Shown: piece after piece, positions 10,006 to 19,575 of the stretch
Position numbering within the stretch: position 1 is the first letter of the stretch
Layout of the letters: each line of letters starts with the position of its first letter
NCBI GenBank assembly: GCA_028281885.1
Contig: JANQJA010000003.1
Coordinates: forward strand, 62,001-126,000
DNA length: 64,000 nt
Source: Pseudomonadales bacterium
GTDB lineage: Bacteria; Pseudomonadota; Gammaproteobacteria; Pseudomonadales; Azotimanducaceae
Direction of reading: 5' to 3'
Position numbers and translations under genes: made by a program
Notes under the pieces: model-generated
What the model saw: the letters and a program-made list of their open reading frames with translations, nothing else
Told to the model about the DNA's origin: nothing
Databases searched by the model: none

Positions 10006-11916
10006 ATGGCAGAGCCGTTAGCATTAAAGGATCACAGTGGTGAAAGCCAGGTCTTCTTTGACCGGGTAGTGATCGGATTCGCGCTGTTGATCCTGTTAAC
10101 GCTGCTGCTTGTGGGGCGGTTATTTTTCCTGCAGGTCGTTGAGCACGAAACATATGCGACGCTCTCGGATGAGAATCGAATCCAGACCCAGTCGCTGCCA
10201 CCTATTCGCGGATTGATCTATGACCGCAAGGGCAGCCTGATCGCCGACAATATTCCCAACTACGCGCTTTCGCTGACAATGGAGCGCATCGATGACCTGC
10301 CTGGGACGCTACAGAAAATTGATGAACTGATTGGTCTCAATGCGGACCAGGTTGCTGCGTTCGAGCGACGTCTCGCCCGGGGCAGACGACCATTTGAATC
10401 TGTACCGCTGCGATTGAAGCTCAGCCAGGAGGAGATCGCCCGCATCAGCGTGAATCGATTCAATCTGCCCGGCGTAGAGATCGAAGCGAATCTGGTGCGC
10501 TATTACCCGCAGGGTGAACTGATGGTGCATGCGGTTGGTTCGGTCCGCCGCATCAATGAAGACGATTTGTCCCGAATCGACCCGATTGCGTATTCGGGTA
10601 CTGATCACATGGGCAAGATTGGCGTCGAGAAGTTTTACGAAAAAGAACTATTGGGGCAGGTGGGTCACCGCCGGATTGAAACCGACGCCCGGGGCCGGGT
10701 AATGAAAGTGCTTGATGCCACACCGCCGGTGCCCGGATCGAATATGGTGTTGCACCTTGACTCGGCATTGCAGCGGGCGGCAAGTGACGCCCTGGGTGAG
10801 CGGCGCGGCGCGATTGTCGCCATGGAGCCATCCACGGGCGGCATTCTTGCCATGGTCAGTAAGCCCGCCTATGACCCCAACCTGTTTGTGACCGGCATCG
10901 ATTACACCACCTACGCCTCGCTGCGCGATTCCCGGGACGTGCCGCTGTTTAACCGTGCGGTGCAGGGCCAGTACGAACCCGGGTCGACGTTGAAGCCGTT
11001 TATTGGGCTGGTTGGCCTGGTGACCGGCGTGACGAATCCGGAATACACCATCGACGATCCGGGCTGGTTTAAGCTGCCGAACAATTCGCGTCTCTACCGG
11101 GACTGGAACTGGACCATTGACGGCCATGGCGGCCATGGCCGGGTTGACCTGGAGAAGGCGATCTATCGGTCCTGTAACGTTTATTTTTATGAGCTTGCAA
11201 CCAAGCTTGGCATTGATCGAATCCATGAGCACCTGTCCATGTTCGGGTTGGGTATGCGGACCGCGCTCGATTTGCCCGAGGCCCGATCCGGGCTGTTGCC
11301 GTCCGAGGCATGGAAGCGACGTGTGCGCGGCGAGCCCTGGTACCCGGGTGATTCGGTCAATATCGGTATTGGTCAGGGCGATATTCTGGTCACGCCGGTG
11401 CAACTGGCCACGGCCGTCTCGATGCTGGCGAACCGCGGCAAGGCGATATCGCCGCGCATGGTCAAAAGCGGCAGCAGTCACATGGAAGCCTCCGACGCCC
11501 GACGCCTTGAGGATATTGAACTGGTCCCGGACCACGTCTGGGACCTGATTATCGGTGGCATGGAAAAGGTCGTGCATCGTGGCAATCAGGGTTTTAACGA
11601 GAACGGCACCGCCTGGGCCTATATCGGTATGGATATCCCCTATCGAATGGCCGGCAAGTCGGGGACAGCGCAGGTCGTCAGTATTGCCCAGGATGAGGAA
11701 TACAATGAAGAAGAGCTGGACGAACGCCAGCGCAAACACGCCTGGTTTGTCGGTTTTGCACCGCTTGAAGCGCCACAGATCGCAGTAGTTGCCATCGTTG
11801 AGAATGGCGGCGGCGGCAGCGAAGTCGCGGCACCGGTGGTGCGTGAGGTACTGGACACCTATCTTCTGGATGGTGGCCCACTACGTGTTGCTGCCAATAG
11901 CGAGGCGGGTCAATGA
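10006..11916 (+). CDS. mrdA: Penicillin-binding protein 2 (elongasome transpeptidase)
   Basis: Monofunctional class B PBP of the Rod system, 636 aa. One N-terminal membrane anchor (about 21-44), then the PBP dimerisation region with RGLIYDRKG, then the transpeptidase domain. The catalytic motif STLK is at residues 327-330, SCN follows in YRSCNVYF, and KSGT lies in AGKSGTAQVV. It overlaps rodA by 4 nt (ATGA), so the PBP2-RodA pair is translationally coupled. Confidence 0.98.
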   Translation: MAEPLALKDHSGESQVFFDRVVIGFALLILLTLLLVGRLFFLQVVEHETYATLSDENRIQTQSLPPIRGLIYDRKGSLIADNIPNYALSLTMERIDDLPGTLQKIDELIGLNADQVAAFERRLARGRRPFESVPLRLKLSQEEIARISVNRFNLPGVEIEANLVRYYPQGELMVHAVGSVRRINEDDLSRIDPIAYSGTDHMGKIGVEKFYEKELLGQVGHRRIETDARGRVMKVLDATPPVPGSNMVLHLDSALQRAASDALGERRGAIVAMEPSTGGILAMVSKPAYDPNLFVTGIDYTTYASLRDSRDVPLFNRAVQGQYEPGSTLKPFIGLVGLVTGVTNPEYTIDDPGWFKLPNNSRLYRDWNWTIDGHGGHGRVDLEKAIYRSCNVYFYELATKLGIDRIHEHLSMFGLGMRTALDLPEARSGLLPSEAWKRRVRGEPWYPGDSVNIGIGQGDILVTPVQLATAVSMLANRGKAISPRMVKSGSSHMEASDARRLEDIELVPDHVWDLIIGGMEKVVHRGNQGFNENGTAWAYIGMDIPYRMAGKSGTAQVVSIAQDEEYNEEELDERQRKHAWFVGFAPLEAPQIAVVAIVENGGGGSEVAAPVVREVLDTYLLDGGPLRVAANSEAGQ

Positions 11917-13049
11917 GTCAGGACTTTGTTCGTCGCCTGCCGGAAGGTCTGACGACCGGGAATCGTTCCCGGCTTGGGGATACGCTGCATCTGGACTTTC
12001 CGATTATCTTTCTGACGCTGGTGACCTGTGGCTATGGTCTCGTGATTTTGTTTAGCGCGGTGGAACAGCAGACCGGTCCGGTTTTCGCCCAGATGCTCCG
12101 GATCGGTGTTGCCTTTGTGGTGATGTTTATCGTGGCGCAGATTTCACCGATCTTTCTGATGCGCCTTGCACCCTGGCTCTACATCATTGGCGTTGGATTG
12201 CTGGTCCTGGTCCTGTTTGTTGGTATCGAAGTGAACGGCTCGCAACGGTGGCTCAGGATTCCCGGTTTGATTCAGTTCCAACCCTCGGAAATTATGAAGC
12301 TGGTGTTGCCGATGGTGCTGGCTGCCTACTTTCACGACCGCCACCTCCCGCCGCGACTCAAGCATGTGTTGTGGTCGCTGGTGATGATCGCGTTGCCGGT
12401 GATCCTGATTGCGCGCCAGCCTGATCTGGGTACGGCGCTGCTGATTGGGGCCTCGGGTCTGCTGGTTTTGTTGCTCGCGGGCATTCCCTGGCGTTATGTC
12501 TTTGGGGCAATTGGTCTTGGCATCCTGAGCGCACCCGCGTTGTGGTTCCTGCTGCGGGATTACCAGCGCCAGCGGATTCTCACCATGCTGGATCCGGAGC
12601 GAGACCCGCTGGGGACCGGCTGGAATATTATTCAGTCCAAGACAGCCATTGGTTCTGGCGGCATCTTTGGCAAGGGCCTGTTCCAGGGCACCCAGTCCCA
12701 TCTTGATTTCCTGCCGGAAAGCCAGACAGATTTCATTATTGCCGTGCTCGCCGAGGAACTCGGTCTGCTGGGAGTGGTTGCCCTCCTGGTGTTGTATATC
12801 CTGTTGATCGGCCGCGGCACCATCATGGCGATACAGGCACAGGATACGTTTGGCCGGCTGCTGGCCGGAACGATCACATTTACCTTCTTTGTCTATGTAT
12901 TTGTGAATATCGGCATGGTGAGTGGCATCCTGCCGGTGGTAGGTGTGCCATTGCCACTGATCAGCTTCGGCGGTACATCCATGCTGACGTTGTTTGCCGG
13001 ATTCGGTATTTTGGTGTCCATTCACACCCACCGCAGAATCATGCTGTAG
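11913..13049 (+). CDS. rodA: Peptidoglycan glycosyltransferase RodA
   Basis: SEDS-family polymerase of the elongasome, 378 aa, with about ten membrane helices. Typical segments are FQPSEIMKL, GIGSGG-like AIGSGGIFGKGLFQGTQ and the C-terminal PLPLISFGGTSML. It works with PBP2, the upstream gene it overlaps. The stop lies 13 nt before mltB, whose ribosome binding site is embedded around the rodA stop. Confidence 0.97.
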   Translation: MSQDFVRRLPEGLTTGNRSRLGDTLHLDFPIIFLTLVTCGYGLVILFSAVEQQTGPVFAQMLRIGVAFVVMFIVAQISPIFLMRLAPWLYIIGVGLLVLVLFVGIEVNGSQRWLRIPGLIQFQPSEIMKLVLPMVLAAYFHDRHLPPRLKHVLWSLVMIALPVILIARQPDLGTALLIGASGLLVLLLAGIPWRYVFGAIGLGILSAPALWFLLRDYQRQRILTMLDPERDPLGTGWNIIQSKTAIGSGGIFGKGLFQGTQSHLDFLPESQTDFIIAVLAEELGLLGVVALLVLYILLIGRGTIMAIQAQDTFGRLLAGTITFTFFVYVFVNIGMVSGILPVVGVPLPLISFGGTSMLTLFAGFGILVSIHTHRRIML

Positions 13050-13062
13050 GAGATTGTTTTTG

Positions 13063-14049
13063 ATGAAACTGTGTTTTCTGACGCTGGCACTGGCATCGGT
13101 GCTGGCCGTCGGCACGGCGTATGCCAACACCTATGATGTCAGGCCGGAGGTCAGGACGTTTATCGATGAGATGGTGGCCGAAGAAGGATTTTCGAAGGAT
13201 CAGCTTGCCAACATTTTCAGTGAGGCGCGATACAAACAGAGTATTATCGATGCGATTTCGCGGCCGGCGGAACGGGTCCTGACCTGGAAGGAGTACCAGG
13301 ACATCTTTCTCACCGAGAAACGGGTTCGGGACGGCAGGCAGTTTCTGCTTGATAATCACCGGGCATTGATTGCTGCTCGCGAGACTTATGGTGTGCCTCC
13401 GGTGGTTGTCGCCGCGATTATTGGCGTTGAAACAATGTACGGCCAGAATCGCGGTAACTATCGGGTGATTGATGCGCTGTCGACACTGGCGTTCGACTAT
13501 CCACCGCGCAGCAAATTTTTTCGTGGCGAGCTGAAGCATTTTCTGATGCTGACCCGGGAAGAGGGGCAATCACCATTGTCACCGCTTGGCTCCTATGCCG
13601 GGGCCATGGGCTATGGTCAGTTTATTCCGAGCAGCTACCGTCACTATGCGATTGACTTCGATGGCGATGGTCGTCGGGACATCTGGGAGAATCGCACCGA
13701 TGCTATTGGCAGCGTGGCCAACTACCTGGCCGAACATGGCTGGCAGCTGGATGGGCCGGTAGCGGTCGAGGTTTCTCCCAGCGTGGCGGCGCAGTCGCTG
13801 TTCGGTAACACACTCAAGCCCGAGGTATCGCTGTCTGAACTGGTTCAGCATGGCGTTGCCAGTGACTCTTCTGACGAGAACGCCCTGGTATCACCACTCC
13901 GATTCGAGGGCAAACGCGGCAGCGAGTTCTGGATCGGTTTCCAGAACTTCTATGTCATCACTCGCTACAACCACAGCAAACTGTATGCGATGGCTGTCTT
14001 TCAGCTGAGCCAGCGCCTGCAGGATCCGGAATACGCGACCCGGCGATAG
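13063..14049 (+). CDS. mltB: Lytic murein transglycosylase B
   Basis: Peptidoglycan-cleaving enzyme of the SLT_2 family, 328 aa from ATG 13063, preceded by GGAG. There is a signal peptide (residues 1-21, ending AYA|NTYD) but no lipobox, so a periplasmic soluble form is expected. The catalytic glutamate is E123 in GVETMYGQN, and AMGYGQFIPSSYR is the family's second motif. It is the third gene of the wall-elongation group. Confidence 0.94.
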   Translation: MKLCFLTLALASVLAVGTAYANTYDVRPEVRTFIDEMVAEEGFSKDQLANIFSEARYKQSIIDAISRPAERVLTWKEYQDIFLTEKRVRDGRQFLLDNHRALIAARETYGVPPVVVAAIIGVETMYGQNRGNYRVIDALSTLAFDYPPRSKFFRGELKHFLMLTREEGQSPLSPLGSYAGAMGYGQFIPSSYRHYAIDFDGDGRRDIWENRTDAIGSVANYLAEHGWQLDGPVAVEVSPSVAAQSLFGNTLKPEVSLSELVQHGVASDSSDENALVSPLRFEGKRGSEFWIGFQNFYVITRYNHSKLYAMAVFQLSQRLQDPEYATRR

Positions 14050-14828
14050 TGAAGGCGCTGATCTGTTTTCTGCTGCTGGCTCTGACCGGCTGTACGATGG
14101 AGGTGGTCCGGCTGCCCGCACCTTCTCCAGCGCCTGAGCCACAACCGGAAAACCGGGAGTCGGTGGCGCCTGGCAGAGGCAACCTTTCACCCTACATCGT
14201 GTTCGGCAAAACCTATCATGTGCAGCCTTCCAGCCTGGGTTACCTGGAGATCGGACTTGCCTCCTGGTATGGGCGCAAGTTCCATGGCCGGCTGACCAGC
14301 AACGGGGAGCGCTTCGATATGCACAGCTTGAGCGCGGCACACAAATCGTTGCCTTTGCCCACCGTGGTCAGGGTGACCAACCTGGATAACGGCCGGCGGG
14401 TTGTGCTGCGAGTCAATGACCGGGGCCCCTTTCATGATGAGCGCCTGATAGATCTGTCCTATGCTGCGGCGGTCGAACTGGGATTTTCCGACAAGGGCCT
14501 GGCACCCGTTGTGGTCGAGGCGCTGGACGAGGTGAATTATCCCGAGTTGGTTCGTGGCCCTGTCAGCCATGAGTCCTTTTACCTGCAGGTGGGCGCTTTT
14601 TCCGGTCAGGCCGGTGCCGAGCGGCTGCAGCAGGAGTTGCAGAATGTGATGGCGTTAACGGAATTCGCTCATGTAAATACGCGAATCTTGCAGAGTGAGC
14701 CGAGTCCCGATGAGATACTCCACAAGGTCTGGATCGGACCATTGGCCGACGAGTCAATCCGGGACGCCCTGGCCGAGTTTGTGGAGGTGAGCGGTCTCGG
14801 TAAACCGCTGCGGGTCCGGGTGGAATAG
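14049..14828 (+). CDS. rlpA: Septal ring lytic transglycosylase RlpA family lipoprotein
   Basis: Outer-membrane lipoprotein, 259 aa. GTG start at 14049 overlaps the mltB stop by 1 nt. The lipobox LTGC (Cys at about 15) follows a short signal. The double-psi beta-barrel domain (about 70-165) contains GLASWYGRKFHG and RVNDRGPF. A SPOR peptidoglycan-binding domain ends the protein (about 175-259, starting FYLQVGAFSG). RlpA proteins cleave denuded glycan strands in some gammaproteobacteria. Confidence 0.93.
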   Translation: MKALICFLLLALTGCTMEVVRLPAPSPAPEPQPENRESVAPGRGNLSPYIVFGKTYHVQPSSLGYLEIGLASWYGRKFHGRLTSNGERFDMHSLSAAHKSLPLPTVVRVTNLDNGRRVVLRVNDRGPFHDERLIDLSYAAAVELGFSDKGLAPVVVEALDEVNYPELVRGPVSHESFYLQVGAFSGQAGAERLQQELQNVMALTEFAHVNTRILQSEPSPDEILHKVWIGPLADESIRDALAEFVEVSGLGKPLRVRVE

Positions 14829-14895
14829 GGACCGTGATTCGCCCCCGTTGGCGCGGCGCGATAGAATGCTTGCCAAATTTCTGACGAACCTGATT

Positions 14896-16053
14896 ATGTT
14901 GAGACTTGCGCTTGTCCTGTTGTCATTGTCGATCTTTGCTGCTCATGGCGAGGCGATCATTCCGGCGCCGCCGCAACTGGCAGCCCAGGCCTATCTGCTG
15001 GTAGACGCCACGACCGGTGAGGTGCTGGTCGAGCAAAATGGTGAACTACGATTGCCGCCGGCCAGTCTGACCAAAATCATGACCAGTTATGTGGTGGAGG
15101 AAGAGCTGGAGCGCGGCACCATCGGGATGAATGACATGGTCGATATCAGCGTCAAGGCCTGGCGCATGGAAGGATCGCGGATGTTCATCCAGGAAGGCAC
15201 CAAGGTGCGGCTGGAAGATCTGCTCCGAGGTGTCATCATCCAGTCCGGCAATGACGCCAGCGTTGCCCTGGCAGAGCATGTCGCCGGCAGTGAAGATGTG
15301 TTCGTCGACATGATGAACCAGCATGCTGCGCGACTCGGCATGAATGACTCCAGTTTCATGAATGCGACCGGTCTGCCCGATGAGAATCATTACACGACAC
15401 CGGCGGACCTGGTGAGATTGACGATCGCGCTGATTCGCGACTTCCCGGAGCACTACCGTATGTATGCCGAGAAGTACTTCAGTTACAACGATATTCGTCA
15501 GCCGAACCGGAACAGCCTGCTGTGGCGGGACCCGTCGGTCGACGGGGTCAAAACCGGGCACACGGAAGCGGCAGGGTATTGCCTGGTGGCGTCAGCGCAG
15601 CGGGAAAACATGCGCCTTGTTTCGGTCGTTATGGGCGCCAATTCTGAGGAAGCCCGCGCGGTCGAAAGCCAGAAGCTGCTCACCTATGGTTTCCGGTACT
15701 TTGAGACACTGCCCCTTTATCAGGCGGATGAGTCACTGCGTGATGTGCGGGTCTGGAAAGGCGAGCAGGATTCGCTGGGGCTCGGCCTGGCGGATGACGT
15801 GGTCGTGACACTACCCCGCGGTTCGCGCGAGTATCTGGAAGCGGCGCTCGATTTCAATCCGGTATTTCGCGCACCGATTGCGGCCGGCGATACGGTGGGG
15901 CAGCTGACGGTATCGCTGGAGGGTGAGACGGTGTTTGAAGCGCCGCTGATTGCACTCTCCACAATTGAAGAAGCCGGGCTGTTCGCGCGGCTGTGGGATG
16001 CCATCGTGTTGTTCTTCCTGCAACTGTTTGGCGGCGATCCGCTCGCTCTATGA
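14896..16053 (+). CDS. dacA: D-alanyl-D-alanine carboxypeptidase (PBP5/6 type)
   Basis: Trims pentapeptide side chains of peptidoglycan. From ATG 14896 (MLRLALVLLSLSIF) there is a normal signal peptide. Motifs are SLTK (57-60), SGN (117-119) and KTG (219-221). The C-terminal domain ends in an amphipathic membrane-associating helix (GLFARLWDAIVLFFLQLF). An earlier in-frame ATG at 14866 lies inside a TAGAAT hexamer (14862-14867) that looks like a -10 element, so I prefer 14896. It overlaps ybeD by 4 nt. Confidence 0.95.
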   Translation: MLRLALVLLSLSIFAAHGEAIIPAPPQLAAQAYLLVDATTGEVLVEQNGELRLPPASLTKIMTSYVVEEELERGTIGMNDMVDISVKAWRMEGSRMFIQEGTKVRLEDLLRGVIIQSGNDASVALAEHVAGSEDVFVDMMNQHAARLGMNDSSFMNATGLPDENHYTTPADLVRLTIALIRDFPEHYRMYAEKYFSYNDIRQPNRNSLLWRDPSVDGVKTGHTEAAGYCLVASAQRENMRLVSVVMGANSEEARAVESQKLLTYGFRYFETLPLYQADESLRDVRVWKGEQDSLGLGLADDVVVTLPRGSREYLEAALDFNPVFRAPIAAGDTVGQLTVSLEGETVFEAPLIALSTIEEAGLFARLWDAIVLFFLQLFGGDPLAL

Positions 16054-16319
16054 GTGACGTAGAACAGCCAAAGATCGAGTTTCCCTGCGATTATCCCATC
16101 AAGGTAATCGTCGAAAAACGAGACATTGTGATCGACGAGATATTCTGTATCGCGCAACGTCATGATCCTGACCTGCAGCGGACCAGTGTCAGGGAAAGGG
16201 ACAGTCGCAATGGCAATTACCTGTCGATCACATTGCCGTTTCGTGCCACCGGCGAGCGCCAACTCAAGCAACTGTTTGAGGATCTGAAGCAATGCGATGC
16301 AGTAAGGATGGTGCTGTAG
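16050..16319 (+). CDS. ybeD: YbeD/DUF493 family protein
   Basis: 89-aa alpha-beta protein. It begins MSDVEQPKIEFPCDYPIKVI and contains SRNGNYLSITL, typical of the family found between dacA and lipB in gammaproteobacteria. Its function is unresolved; the conserved position suggests a link to lipoate or wall metabolism. It starts inside the dacA stop (ATGA) and ends 28 nt after the lipB start. Confidence 0.92.
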   Translation: MSDVEQPKIEFPCDYPIKVIVEKRDIVIDEIFCIAQRHDPDLQRTSVRERDSRNGNYLSITLPFRATGERQLKQLFEDLKQCDAVRMVL

Positions 16320-16990
16320 TTCCTGAGAAGGTTTCTGACAAAGTTCCTGGCAAGGTCCCTGACCCGATTGTCCGGGAACTCGGTTGCGTCGACTATGTCG
16401 ATACGCTGGCGCGGATGCGCGCATTCACCGATGCCCGGCATGAACTCACGCCGGATGAATTCTGGGTGCTTGAGCACCAGCCGGTGTTTACCCTGGGCCA
16501 GGCAGGCAAACGCGAGCATGTGCTGGTGAATTCAGATATTCCCCTGGTGCAGTCGGACCGGGGCGGACAGGTGACTTATCACGGACCGGGCCAGCTTGTT
16601 ATCTACCTCATGATCGATATACGTCGCCAGGGATCAGGCGTGCGCTCACTGGTGGATGGCATCGAAAATGCCGTGATCGAGTTGTTGTCGGACTACGGCA
16701 TTACCGGTGCGGCCCGTCGGGAAGCACCGGGTGTCTATGTCGATGGTCGAAAGATTGCGGCGCTGGGGCTGCGAGTTCGGCGCGGTTGTTCCTATCACGG
16801 GCTGAGTCTTAACGTGGACATGGATCTTTCCCCCTTCTCGATGATCAATCCCTGCGGCTACCAGGGACTTGAAGTGACCCAGTTGCGGGACCTCGGTGTC
16901 GCTGAGCCACTGTCAGGTGTCGCTTCAGGATTGATCAACCATTTGGGAAGCCGTTTCGGTTATCCTTCGCTTTCAATGGCGACGGCCTAG
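16292..16990 (+). CDS. lipB: Octanoyl-[acyl-carrier-protein]:protein octanoyltransferase
   Basis: Transfers octanoate from ACP to lipoyl domains; 232 aa. Family segments are [21 protein letters not shown] with catalytic Lys154 and INPCGYQG with catalytic Cys188. The only in-frame start is ATG 16292, overlapping ybeD by 28 nt. Residues about 10-25 are an extra N-terminal stretch made of four four-residue units ([16 protein letters not shown]) encoded by a 12-bp tandem repeat. The catalytic core is intact. Confidence 0.95.
   Translation: MRCSKDGAVVPEKVSDKVPGKVPDPIVRELGCVDYVDTLARMRAFTDARHELTPDEFWVLEHQPVFTLGQAGKREHVLVNSDIPLVQSDRGGQVTYHGPGQLVIYLMIDIRRQGSGVRSLVDGIENAVIELLSDYGITGAARREAPGVYVDGRKIAALGLRVRRGCSYHGLSLNVDMDLSPFSMINPCGYQGLEVTQLRDLGVAEPLSGVASGLINHLGSRFGYPSLSMATA
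16319..16366 (+). repeat. Imperfect 12-bp x 4 tandem repeat in lipB 5' coding region
   Basis: Four in-frame units at 16319, 16331, 16343 and 16355 follow the pattern GTTCCTGnnAAG with one to four changes each. They encode the V-P-x-K tetrapeptides at the start of LipB. This could expand or contract without shifting frame. Confidence 0.75.
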
Positions 16991-16997
16991 GGGAACC

Positions 16998-17951
16998 ATG
17001 GCAGGCAAGAACAGACTGGTACAGGGCGAAAAACTGCGTGGCGCGGACAAGGTGCGCCGGATTCCCGTCAAGGTGGTGCCCACTGAACAGGCACCCCGCA
17101 AACCGGACTGGATTCGCGTTCGCGTTGCTGCCAGCCCGGAAGTTGCCCGCATCAAGTCCATTCTGCGAACCCGCAGGCTCGCCAGCGTCTGCGAGGAAGC
17201 CAGTTGTCCGAACCTGGCGGAATGTTTCAGTCATGGTACGGCGACCTTCATGATCATGGGGGAAATCTGCACCCGTCGGTGTCCGTTCTGCGATGTCGCC
17301 CATGGTCGTCCCAATCCGCTCGATCCTGACGAACCGCGTCATCTCGCCGAGGCAGTCGCAGAGATGCAACTGGGATATGTCGTGGTTACCTCTGTCGATC
17401 GTGATGACCTGAAAGACAGTGGGGCTCGACATTTTGCCGACTGTATCCGGGAGCTGAGGGCAAAAAACCCGGACCTGACCGTTGAAGTGCTGGTGCCGGA
17501 TTTCCGCGGCCGGATGGAAATCGCGCTGGATACCCTGTCCGCGGAGGCGCCGGACGTTTTCAATCACAATCTTGAAACCGTGCCACGCCTGTACCGGAAG
17601 GCCCGTCCCGGCGCTGACTATCAATGGTCGCTGCGACTACTCAAGGAGTTCAAGGCGAGACGCCCGGATGTTCGGACCAAGTCGGGTCTGATGCTGGGTC
17701 TTGGTGAGACTGTTGATGAGGTTGAGGCGGTGATGCGTGACCTGCGCGAGCATGACGTTGACATGCTGACACTGGGACAGTACCTGCAGCCGAGCAAGAA
17801 TCATCTGGCCGTCGATCGATTTGTTCATCCCGACGAGTTTGCGGCGTTGAAGGCGTTGGGCGAGCAGCTCGGATTCAGTCAGGTCGCAAGCGGTCCGCTG
17901 GTGCGATCTTCCTATCACGCCGATTTGCAGGCGGCAGGTATCGCCGTTTAG
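16998..17951 (+). CDS. lipA: Lipoyl synthase
   Basis: Radical-SAM enzyme that inserts two sulfurs into protein-bound octanoyl groups; 317 aa. The auxiliary cluster motif [12 protein letters not shown] and the radical-SAM motif CTRRCPFC are both present, and the C-terminal RSSYHAD has the conserved serine ligand. It follows lipB by 7 nt with an AGGGGAACC ribosome binding site. It meets moeB tail to tail with a 4-nt overlap. Confidence 0.98.
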   Translation: MAGKNRLVQGEKLRGADKVRRIPVKVVPTEQAPRKPDWIRVRVAASPEVARIKSILRTRRLASVCEEASCPNLAECFSHGTATFMIMGEICTRRCPFCDVAHGRPNPLDPDEPRHLAEAVAEMQLGYVVVTSVDRDDLKDSGARHFADCIRELRAKNPDLTVEVLVPDFRGRMEIALDTLSAEAPDVFNHNLETVPRLYRKARPGADYQWSLRLLKEFKARRPDVRTKSGLMLGLGETVDEVEAVMRDLREHDVDMLTLGQYLQPSKNHLAVDRFVHPDEFAALKALGEQLGFSQVASGPLVRSSYHADLQAAGIAV

Positions 17952-18715
17952 CTACCGGTTTTCCGGGTTGCACCACAGGCGGCGCAGTCCGGGTTGCGTG
18001 GCAATTTCAGTTTGCGCCACTCGGCGGAACGTGCATCAAACACGAGCAGGAATCCTGCCAGCGACTTGCCGACCCCTGCAATCAGCTTCAATGTCTCCAT
18101 CGCCTGCATGGCGCCAACGACACCAACAAGGGGCGCGGCAACACCGAATTCGGCACAGTTCATGTCTTCGTCGCCCGCGGTCTTGTACAGGCAGCGATAG
18201 CAGGGGCTGTCCGGGTCTGCCGGATCATAGACCATCAACTGACCTTCCAGCTGGATGGCGGCACCCGAAACCAGCGGAATGCGGCGACGAACACAGGCAT
18301 CGTTGACCAGAAACCGGGTGTTGAAGTTGTCGCTGCCATCTACCACGACATCAATGCCGTTCAGCATGTCGTCGATGTTGTCCTCGTCGAGTCGTTCCGT
18401 GACCTGGATGACGTCGGTACCAGGATTGATGGCGGCGATGGCATCGGCGGCGGATGCGACCTTCAGTCTGCCGACGTCTTCAGTACGGTGCGCGATCTGG
18501 CGCTGCAGGTTGGTCATGTCCACTTCGTCGAAATCGATCAGGGTGAGCCGACCGACACCGGCCGCGGCAAGATACAGGGCCACGGGGCATCCCAGCCCGC
18601 CAAGCCCGACAATGGCGACGCTGGCTGCGAGCAGTTTTTCCTGCCCGGCAACCTCGATATCCGGCATCATCAGTTGCCGGCTGTAGCGAAGCAGCTGCTC
18701 GTCGTTCATGGTCAT
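17948..18715 (-). CDS. moeB: ThiF/MoeB-type adenylyltransferase
   Basis: E1-like enzyme, 255 aa, that adenylates the C-terminus of a small sulfur carrier (MoaD or ThiS). The nucleotide-binding loop GLGGLGCP is at about residue 37, DGSDNFNTR follows, and zinc-type pairs occur in CYRC and CAAC. It lies directly downstream of prmC with a 4-nt overlap, as moeB does in Pseudomonas. The sulfur carrier it serves is not in the window, so MoeB versus ThiF is decided by context only. Confidence 0.88.
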   Translation of the reverse strand: MTMNDEQLLRYSRQLMMPDIEVAGQEKLLAASVAIVGLGGLGCPVALYLAAAGVGRLTLIDFDEVDMTNLQRQIAHRTEDVGRLKVASAADAIAAINPGTDVIQVTERLDEDNIDDMLNGIDVVVDGSDNFNTRFLVNDACVRRRIPLVSGAAIQLEGQLMVYDPADPDSPCYRCLYKTAGDEDMNCAEFGVAAPLVGVVGAMQAMETLKLIAGVGKSLAGFLLVFDARSAEWRKLKLPRNPDCAACGATRKTGS

Positions 18716-19575
18716 GGTGCGCTCTCCATGGTGGCTCTCCCCAGCGCGACTCTGGGTTGTCCGGCCAGGTCCGTCAGGCCCTGAAGGTCGCCGAAGCCAG
18801 CGGATTCCAATAGTGCCATGACGGTTTCCTGCTGATCATACCCGTGTTCGAAGGCAATCAGGCCGCCCGGTTTCAGTATGCGTGGCGCATCCTGCAGGAT
18901 GTTGCGAATGGCATCCAGTCCATCGGTGCCAGCGACCAGTGCGTCACGGGGTTCGAACCCGAGCTGGTCAAGATGGGAATCCGTGTCGCGAATATAGGGT
19001 GGATTGCTGACGATCGCATCGAGCAGATTGGCAGGAGATCCTTCCAGCCAGTTGGCGACTCGAAATGACAGGTTGTTGCAGGCAAGCCGGTTCGCATTTG
19101 CGCGGGCGACATCGATTGCCCTGGCCGACTGGTCAGTGGCAATGACCTGCCAGTTAGGTCGCTCCAGGCAGAGCGCGATTGCGATGGCGCCGGTGCCGGT
19201 ACCCAGGTCGGCGACGGCGAGGGTGGTGGCCGGGTCCAGGGCGTCGAGGGCGGCCTGGACCAGGCATTCTGTTTCCGGTCGCGGGATCAGCGTCGCTGGC
19301 GTGACATCGACCGAAAAGGTCCAGAAGTCCTGGCGGCCGATAATATAGGCCATGGGCTCGCCGCCAAGGCGGCGGTCGAGCAACTGGCGAAACTGCATGG
19401 CCTGGTCGGCGTCCAGGCGACGCTCCGGATGGGCATAGAGCGCGGCGCGCTCGACCCCCAGGACATGGGCCAGCAACAACTGGCAATCCAGCATGGCGGA
19501 AGTGGATATTGCATTCAGTTCATCGCCGAGCGCGAGGCCATCGCGAATACTGAGGCCACCGTGGTCAGTTTTCAC
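18712..19575 (-). CDS. prmC: Peptide chain release factor N5-glutamine methyltransferase
   Basis: Methylates the glutamine of the GGQ motif of release factors; 287 aa from GTG 19575. The SAM motif [12 protein letters not shown]-like segment reads [15 protein letters not shown], and the catalytic NPPY is in SNPPYIRD. The in-frame extension to 19758 runs through prfA and is not expected to be translated. The GTG lies 11 nt inside the end of prfA, its substrate gene. Confidence 0.94.
   Translation of the reverse strand: MKTDHGGLSIRDGLALGDELNAISTSAMLDCQLLLAHVLGVERAALYAHPERRLDADQAMQFRQLLDRRLGGEPMAYIIGRQDFWTFSVDVTPATLIPRPETECLVQAALDALDPATTLAVADLGTGTGAIAIALCLERPNWQVIATDQSARAIDVARANANRLACNNLSFRVANWLEGSPANLLDAIVSNPPYIRDTDSHLDQLGFEPRDALVAGTDGLDAIRNILQDAPRILKPGGLIAFEHGYDQQETVMALLESAGFGDLQGLTDLAGQPRVALGRATMESAP

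Noticed and set aside
10648-11739. 363-aa frame antisense to mrdA
   Set aside because: Shadow of the well-supported PBP2 gene; composition is not protein-like.
14862-14867. ATG at 14866 as dacA start
   Set aside because: The ATG is part of a TAGAAT -10-like hexamer, and ATG 14896 gives a cleaner signal peptide.
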